Origin: Dreissena polymorpha | Lineage: Eukaryota; Mollusca; Bivalvia; Myida; Dreissenidae | Assembly: GCF_020536995.1 (NCBI RefSeq) | Contig: NC_068355.1 | Location: 5,372,711 to 5,436,710, forward strand | Direction: 5' to 3' | Length of the DNA: 64,000 nt | Shown: positions 56,040 to 64,000 of the stretch, one piece after another | Layout: every line of letters begins with the position of its first letter | Numbering within the stretch: the first letter of the stretch is position 1 | Program-made: the position numbers and the translations under genes | Notes under the pieces: generated by a model | Told to the model about the DNA's origin: nothing | Databases searched by the model: none | Seen by the model: the letters and a program-made list of their open reading frames with translations, nothing else

Positions 56040-58455
56040 TTTTTAAAAGGTATACATGAAGTGATGATTCACTTTTGATTAAGGTATTTGGTTCACCCTA
56101 GGCTGAATAATATTCAAACTTCCTTGCGTGACCGTTGTACGTTACTGACAGAGCATAACCAAGTATTACGAATAGACTACACGTTTACATTTCGTCTACA
56201 TTAAGTTAACATCACCCAAGATAAACGTTCATACATGTTATGCGTGTTAGTATTAAAACTTTAAATTTAAAGATATTAAATGCTTGTCATGGATGCCCAT
56301 AAGACAGATACCCGTTATATGTAAATAGCTATGTTCTAATTGTTAAATATTGATTATAAATTATAAACAGCAAAATTATTATTACACAAACTGGTTAAAA
56401 CCTAGTATTGAATGAGTGTAATGAAGGATGCCAAAATTGGGTGGCATTTAATAAACAAATACGGATTTTTTTTTTAACCCGCGAATATAGCTAGCAATTG
56501 TGTTTTATATCTGAATTTAAATGCAGAATAATTGACACCTATGCGCAGGTTTGATTTGGTAGAATGAATAGAAGTAATACTCAGGAAAAGTAAAGAATGT
56601 TCAAAACTTCTCTTGAATATGACTACTACCTGGATTAATTTCCCAGGAGTGTACGTTTATACATAATAAAGGGCTTCTGCCACCCATTGAGACTTAAGAC
56701 CGGAAAGTACGTTATTGGACTTTTTGTAATCGATTGGATATAGAGTAGGAAATCCATTTCATTTGTGTTTGATTATGCTATCGTTTAATACAACAAAAAG
56801 TTAATTTAACGTTTTATTACATGAATCCAGCTGCTGTTAATGCCCATAGTTCGTTTTTTTTAAATCAACATGTTTATTTGAACTTATTAATGTATGTACA
56901 TATTGCTCAGAATAGAAATGGTGGATGTTTGTTCGTTCAGATGAGTGTTGTATTGTGGAATATATGACGTTCAGTATAAGTAGATAATGGGGTTTCGTAC
57001 GAAAGCACCCTTTTAAAAAGTACCGGAAAGAAACTTGGTCTGCACGTGGCCAAGTATCTATCTCAAATATGAGGAAAACTCAAACTCTTTTTAAAACGCA
57101 TGCTTTCAAAGCTTCAGTTGGTGTTGATGTGTAGAAGAAGAATTTTGTTAGCATACGTGTTTAATGAATCCGTGTTTTTTTAGGTATCGGCACCAATTAA
57201 ATGGTAGTAATTTGCAGAATTTATAACACCATCAACCGTTTAACATTAAAAGCGATATTGTTTAATCTTTCTCTTCAATTACCCAGTGTTTGTGACACTA
57301 CGGAACCAGTCGTCTAGAGATTTTGTTGTGCGCTCTTTTTAGAAGACTTAGTGTCAACGTGTAACCTTTAATGCACTTAACCGATTGGGGCAAACTCAAC
57401 GTAAAAACAATAGAATACGAAATAAAAAAAATCGCAGATAAGAATGGTGATATGTAAGTTAGTTTTTTTGCGGCATTTGCATCTTGTTTAGTTTAAAACG
57501 AACATAAGAGTCACAGCGGCGACGGCGTTGAAAGGCTGTTGGCGACACACAGGGACGTTTCTGCTGAAGTAAATATTTAAGTTAACCGAATGAAAAATTT
57601 AGATAACACACAGAGTACAAAGTTGTGCGAGATCAATAAACTCAGTTAAAAGAAACAGGAGGTGTTCGAATATTTTAAGTTTTGATTGAATCAATAAAAT
57701 TTAGCAGTAGTTCGCTTTGCAAAATCTTAAGTTGTGTGCTTATGACATTCGAATTGCTTAGTCAATAAAGCACAAACACATGTGAACAATAGGGGAATGG
57801 AATGCTCAGCTCACTGAATAATAACCTAGCACTGTATTTTATTCATAACCATATACTTTTCCGCTGTGGACGAGTGTAGGGCTAAGTAAAAATTATAATG
57901 CTATGGCTTCAATAAACTCGTGCGAAACGTTCATGGACAAAACCGATTGCAAATATAGGAAATATCGTGTACAATACAGTTGATATAATTCAAGAGTGAC
58001 CGGTTTATGCTATCGAGCTACAGAAAAATGTAAGGCATGTACATATATGTTGACATATTTTAATTTTACATTTAATCAGTTATAATGTTAAAGAAGTTTG
58101 ATTGACAAAGTATACAAAATAGTGTTTTTCAAAACTTAAAAAAAAAACGAATATGAAAAAGAAGAAACTTCACAAGAATGAATGTTGAATATTCCGTTTT
58201 AAAATGTGTAAAATCTGTCTCTACCCGCTTCAAATAAAGATCACTTTCACTTGTGTAAAACAATGGCATTTCTTGTGGAGAGTATTATTATTATGGACTT
58301 ATTATTATTAATCAAATGGGTTGACAAACAAGGTGGCGACGTCCATGCCGAGACCGGTATTTTTCGTCATTGTATACCTTTAATTACGTTCATTAATATT
58401 AAAAGTCCTCTTGCATTCCAGCAATATCGACAAGAAAGGGATTAGCTCTTTATAT
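56040..58455. other. Intergenic or intron, no gene recognised
   Basis: No exon with splice support, RNA gene or element ends were identified. Confidence 0.4.
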
Positions 58456-58463
58456 CATATTAA

Positions 58464-58973
58464 AGGGACTTTTTCACGGTTTGGTATATTGACAAAATTG
58501 AAAAAAAGTTGTTTCAGATTCGCAAATTTTCGTTTTAGTTATGATATTTGTAAGGAAACAGAAATACTGAACATTTACCATGGTCTAATATAGCCATTAT
58601 ATGCATATTTTGACAATTTTAAAACCTAAAATTTATAAAGCGTTGTAACGCGAAACGATTGAATAATTTGGAGAGTTCTGTTCTTGTCGTTTAATTTTGT
58701 GAAACTACGAAGATTGGTTATATAAGGTATAAAATACATCAGCTTGTTATATTCGGCGGAATAGCTCAGTAGGTTAAAGCGTTTTTACTGCAGGACTCTG
58801 GCAGGACTCCAGGGGTCACTGTTTCGAAATCTGCTCCGGGCAATGTTTTTCCTTTTTTTAAAATTTATTCTTGATTTTGTTACTGAAGTTTTTACGATCC
58901 AATGTCTACATTTATCAATATAAAGCATTTAATGAATAAGTTCAAACATGCCAAAATCTGTGAAAAGGCCCCT
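58464..58973 (+). mobile_element. TIR plus tRNA-like element, copy D
   Basis: Opposite orientation to copies A-C. CATATTA stands at 58456-58462 and again at 58976-58982, a likely target duplication. The tRNA-like part at about 58755-58841 has an intact A box but a degraded B box (GTTTCGAAATC). It lies against a partial MITE at 58982. Confidence 0.8.
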
Positions 58974-58981
58974 TACATATT

Positions 58982-59150
58982 AGCTCTATATCTGGACTTT
59001 ACTCGCTGCAAAATTTCTTAGCTGGTCACAAAATTACAGCTCACGCTAATACAACTCGCAGCGAGTTAAGTCGCGATAAAGAGCAAATATTAATACGAAA
59101 TAAGCGATCACCACTTTCTCGCTTATACGGCTGAAAGTAAGCGACATTTT
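58982..59150. mobile_element. Partial copy of the 220-bp palindromic MITE
   Basis: GGACTTTACTCGCTGC, TTCTTAGC and TACGAAATAA match 1528-1747. The left arm is cut short beside copy D of the tRNA-like element; the right end (TATACGGCTGAAAGT) is diverged. Confidence 0.55.
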
Positions 59151-59705
59151 AAAAAGTCGTAAGTGTATAAAAAGGCGAAAAATACCCGTGAAGCTAATCA
59201 TGAACGTCACCATCTGGTTTGTGACGCGTTAACCCCCTCTGGTAAAAACAAATACTAGTAACTTAAAAATCATTTATAAGACCAAAAGGCTGAAAGGTGT
59301 TATGGTCGGTTTTTGCAATTCGGTTGATATTAATACTAAACACAGTTTGTTTGAATAAATATGCTCCTATTGATAAATGACCAAGCCCAGGAAGTGACAT
59401 GGTTTGTGTACACGAACGTAGTAAAATCGCTTTCAATTTTGATTCCACGAAACTGCATTGCATATTGAGGATAATTGTTTTTTAACATTTTAAAGTAATA
59501 AGTGTAGTCCTTTCAAATATTTGTTCAAGCCATATTCCTTAGTTAAACTCAATAGCCACGTCACAAAAGCGATTCAAAGCTGCATACCTAATCTGAAAGA
59601 CTATGAAGATAGACACGTCAGCTGATAATGAACTGTGTGTAATGACATATTCGCTTTAATGAGCGGTTATTTTCAAGTGAGATCTCCTAGTTGTTGGAAG
59701 GGCCT
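59151..59705. other. Intergenic, nothing recognised
   Basis: No exon or repeat ends were recognised. Confidence 0.35.
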
Positions 59706-59710
59706 ATTAA

Positions 59711-60220
59711 AGGGATCATTTCACGCTTTGGTAAATTGACAAAATTGAAAAAAGTTGTTTCAGATTCGTAAGTTTTCGTTTTAGTTATGATATTTGTGAG
59801 GAAACAGTAATACTGAACATTAACCATGCTCTAATATAGCCATTATATGCATCTTTTGACGATTTTAAAACCTAAAAATTATAAAGCGTTGCAACGCGAA
59901 ACGATCGAATAATTTGGAGAGTTCTGTTTTTGTCGTTAAATTTTGTGAAACTACGAAGGTTGCTTATATAAAGTGTAAAATACGTCAACAATGTGTACTC
60001 GGCGGAATAGCTCAGTAGCCTAAATCGTTTTTACTTCAGGACTCTGGCAGGACTCCAGGGGTCACTGGTTCGAAACCTGCTCCGGGCAATGTTCTTTTCC
60101 TTTTTTTATTTTTTTTCTTGATTTTTTACTGGAGCTTTTATGATCCAATGTTTACATTTATCAATATAAAGCATTTAATGACTAAGTTAAAAAAATGCCA
60201 AAATCTGTGAAAAGGCCCCT
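59711..60220 (+). mobile_element. TIR plus tRNA-like element, copy E
   Basis: TTAA on both sides (59707-59710, 60221-60224), ends AGGGATC and GGCCCCT. The tRNA-like part at 60002-60087 has TAGCTCAGTAGCC and a perfect GGTTCGAAACC. Close to copies A and B. Confidence 0.8.
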
Positions 60221-60224
60221 TTAA

Positions 60225-61240
60225 ACCAGTGAGTAACTGAATTGCAATTAAATCGAATTTATAATTTATATTCTCCTTAATTTCTTTAAAGTAAGTTTGA
60301 ATTCAATGTTATGTCATGAGGATCATGTTTGTATACACTTTAGAGTTTTTTTAATGAACTTTGGGATAAGTGTAATATTTGGCTTGCCGTTCAACATTTT
60401 TTAAGACCACAATTTGCTTTTGTCTTGACCGTTCAAAGACTGTAACCCCATAGGCTATGTAATAACTGTTTATTTATGTGTGTTTCTTATTCAATAAATA
60501 TGATGTACTACATCTTTAATCAGTGTACATGTTTATATCGCGCGGTTTATATTGTCCATTATTATAAAAGCATTTTCTTTCATGATACTGTTCCTGGAAT
60601 TTCATTACTCCAGAATTTCCAAAGGAGACACGGTGGAAAGTCATCCCAGCTTTTCAAATTGTTTTTATCAAATGAATGATGCTAGATTAAGCTATTAATT
60701 ATAATAACATCCATTTGTCGTGACACTAAATGATGTGTAAACATGCTATCACCATTTCGGTTTCGATCAACACATAAAAGGGAAACACGTACAATCAAAC
60801 TTTGGTGCAGCACCGGTCGAATCGCTAAAAGATATTGTTGTTTATTACTAAAGGCCATTAATTGAATCCCATATGATTAAAAATAGATGTGCCCATCACT
60901 GTAAAGTGAACATAATTAAAACGAACTTTGTGGATAAGACATGAGGTCAACATCAATGCCTATTATCCGCTACATGACATGTTTGTTGTGATGATATATT
61001 TCAAAACAAATTTTTAAACGATATACTTTATCATGGGTATAGTGTATCAATGTTGTTTGATATTGTAATACGTGAGCATATGAAATCAATGCAACATATC
61101 GATTTTTTTGATTATCATACATGTTCGTACAACAATGCATATCAGCGAATAGCCTCCTGCAATCGTATTTACAATTGACAATATTTATCAATGAATTTCG
61201 TCTTTCATCTACCTTAACATTTCTTCAGGACAATTGTAAC
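60225..61240. other. Intergenic, no gene recognised
   Basis: A 67-codon and a 73-codon open frame show no motif. Nothing else is seen. Confidence 0.35.
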
Positions 61241-61244
61241 ATTT

Positions 61245-61900
61245 TTAGCTCACCTGAGCGATAGCTCGGGGTGAGCTATTATGATCACTCAGCGTCCGGC
61301 GTCCGTCCGTCCGTCCGTCTGTCTGTCTGTAAACAATTTGTAAACATCTTCTTCTACTAAACCATTGAGCCAGTTTCAACTAAATTTCATGTGGAGCATC
61401 CCTAGGTCATGGGACAAAAGAATTGTTAAAAAAAAAATTGATCACATAACCAAGATGGCTGCCATGACCATATATGGTAAAAACCTTAAAAAATCTTCTT
61501 GTCAGAAACCGCTCATCAGATTTTCAAACAATTTCACAGGGATGACCTTTGAGGGCTCCCCTGAAAAAGTTGTTCAAAGAAATTTGATTTGTCAAAAAAC
61601 ATGGCCGCAGGAGCTCGTTGAACTTTGCATGTTTTTTCGTTTTTGCCTATTTTGTGACAACTTTAAAAAATCTTCCACATTTTTTGTCCGATCCTTTCCA
61701 AATTTGCACAGTGTCTTTATATCAATGAGGACACGAACCCTACAAAAAATGAGCATTATTGGTCCATGAAGTACAGAATTACCTCCCCTTGAATTGAGAA
61801 AATGGTGTTTATGCAATAAAGTCCAAATTTTTCATCCAATTCTTTCCAAACTTGTAAGGATTTAGCATGGTTCAAACAAGGGAAACAACTACGGTTTATG
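61245..61900 (+). repeat. Dispersed repeat with terminal AGCTCACC hairpin
   Basis: Opens TAGCTCACCTGAGCGATAGC and GGGGTGAGCTA (a hairpin), then GCGTCCGTCCGTCC, then units with 'AAAAATCTTC' and 'CAAGATGGCTGCCATG'. The right part shares wording with 31790-32480. The right end is not sharply defined. Confidence 0.65.
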
Positions 61901-62056
61901 CATGTTCTTTTTATTACAGATTTGCCTCCCTTTAATTTATTTAAAATCTCATTTTACAGCAGAGATTCCAAATCTGACCTGTAAATGAGCCCCATATTTA
62001 CTGCCAGTGCTAGGTTACCTTTTCCCATTTGATCATTCTTAAGTATTGGTCTTGTA

Positions 62057-62680
<624 letters not shown>

Positions 62681-62830
62681 CACAACCATTCACAGTGACA
62701 AAAAACGTATTCACACAATGGCTGCTACTACAACTTATAGCCCATATTGGGGGGCATGCATGTTTTACAAACAGCCCTTGTTTCTATGGGATTTTAACCA
62801 CAACTGTTCATGTTTATCTCCGACACATAT

Positions 62831-63590
62831 TTTTAGGTCACCTGTCATGAAGTGACACGGTGAGCTTATGTGATCGTGTGATGTCCGGCGTCCGTTGTGC
62901 GTGCCTGCGTGTGTCCGTGCGTCCGTCCGTCAACAATTTGTTTGTGTAGACAGTAGAGGTCACAGTTTGCATCCAATCTTGATGAAATTTGGTCAAAATG
63001 TTTATCTTGATTAAATCCGGTTTGGGATTGTATTTGGGTCATCTGGGGTCAAAAACAAGGTCACTAGGTCAAATAATAGAACCACCTTCTGTAGACAATA
63101 GAGGTCACAGTTTTCATCCAATCTTTATGAAATTTGGTCAGAATGTTTATCTTGATGAAATCTGGGTTGGGATTTTATTTGGGTCATCTGGGGTCAAAAA
63201 CTAGGTCACTAGATCAAATAATAGAAAAACCTTGTGTAGACATTAGAGATCACAGTTTTCATCCAACCTTTATGAAATTTGGTCAGAATTCTTGATGAAA
63301 TCTGGGTGGGATTGTATTTGGGTCATCTGGGGTAAAAATCTAGGTCAAATAAATAGAAAAACCTTGTGTTGACAATAGAGGTCACAGTTTTCATCCAATA
63401 TTTATGAACTGTGGTCAGAATGTTTATCTTGATGAAATCTGGATTGGGATTGTATTTGGGTCATCTAGAGTCAGGAACTAGGTCACTAGGTCAAATCATA
63501 GAAAAACATTGTGTAGACAATAGAGGTCATAGTTTTCATCTGATCTTAATGAGTCAGGTGAGCGATTCAGGGCCATCATGGCCCTCTTGT
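62831..63590 (+). repeat. Tandem block, about 146-bp units, hairpin start
   Basis: Opens AGGTCACC, TGTCATGAAGTGACA and CGGTGAGCTT (a hairpin), then GCGTCCGTCCGTC. Five units are marked by AGAGGTCACAG at about 62954, 63100, 63246, 63378 and 63524. It ends CAGGTGAGCGATTCAGGG and CCATCATGGCCCTCTTGT. Confidence 0.8.
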
Positions 63591-63594
63591 ATTA

Positions 63595-64000
63595 GCTTCT
63601 TTTGTATCATATATGGTCGAATACTTTATGCTTAAACACTGAACAAATTGATCTATTAAATTAACATGATGTTCCATTGATATTTTTGGAAGAGTGAAAA
63701 CACTTGATTCCAATCATAAGCTGGTGGTTTGATTTTTTTGAATCCCTTTAGTTACTGGCATTTCGTAAATCATCCTAGTATTTCGTAATGATGAATAATG
63801 ATTACTTCTGAACTTCTTTGATAGAGTTGAACATTTTAAAATGCATGCACAGAATGTTTTTAATAAAAAAAACTCATATTGTATGGACTTAAGAGGTATT
63901 ATATTACGGTTTAAAGAATACAAAGATATATATTACTTGGAGCCCAATTATTATACTTGGGGTACGATACTGTTCATTCGAAATGCGTTGAAAATCTGCC
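63595..64000. other. Window end, nothing recognised
   Basis: AT-rich, no exon or repeat ends. Confidence 0.35.

Overview
The window is AT-rich eukaryotic DNA: spliced exons with GT/AG borders, long introns, a tRNA gene with an intron, and dense short repeats. It looks like an invertebrate, most likely a heterodont bivalve, perhaps a dreissenid mussel. I infer this from repeat families such as the GATTAGCCTGTGC hairpin, the AAGGGGCCTTTTCAC elements and the tandem blocks with GTCCGTCCGTC runs. No database search was possible. I saw no bacterial operons, CRISPR arrays or recognisable retrovirus or LTR remains.

Layout. (1) 2.0-16.0 kb, minus strand: a multi-exon gene related to KDZ (Kyakuja-Dileera-Zisupton) transposases, with an N-terminal CxC zinc cluster and the family's C-terminal part. 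The exons for the catalytic core are absent; a tandem repeat block with a nested piggyBac-like MITE lies where they should be. Its first large intron holds a 4-kb inverted-repeat element, and inside that a 2.5-kb foldback element built of tRNA-like 47-bp modules. (2) 16.3-23.2 kb: a 974-bp element with 24-bp inverted termini and TA flanks, a C2H2 zinc-finger remnant, a ~177-bp tandem block and a second piggyBac-like MITE. (3) 24.7-26.2 kb, minus strand: the only intact full-length protein gene, an intronless CYP2-type cytochrome P450. (4) 27.9-32.7 kb: a 105-codon ORF, a palindrome cluster, a decayed claudin-like first exon and a tRNA-Phe gene with a 17-nt intron. (5) 37.8-38.6 kb, minus strand: the last two exons of a claudin/PMP22-type four-membrane-segment protein; a matching first exon lies at 55.2 kb. 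(6) 41-55 kb: two copies of an element with a large CGTACCC minisatellite core, a ~7-kb inverted duplication, and a perfect 60-bp-arm hairpin. (7) 55.5-64 kb: more repeats and a 620-bp CTA-type triplet array.

Five copies of a ~510-bp element combine terminal inverted repeats, flanking TTAA and an internal tRNA-like pol III promoter. The genes show no shared pathway. Most of the window's information lies in its mobile and structured repeats.
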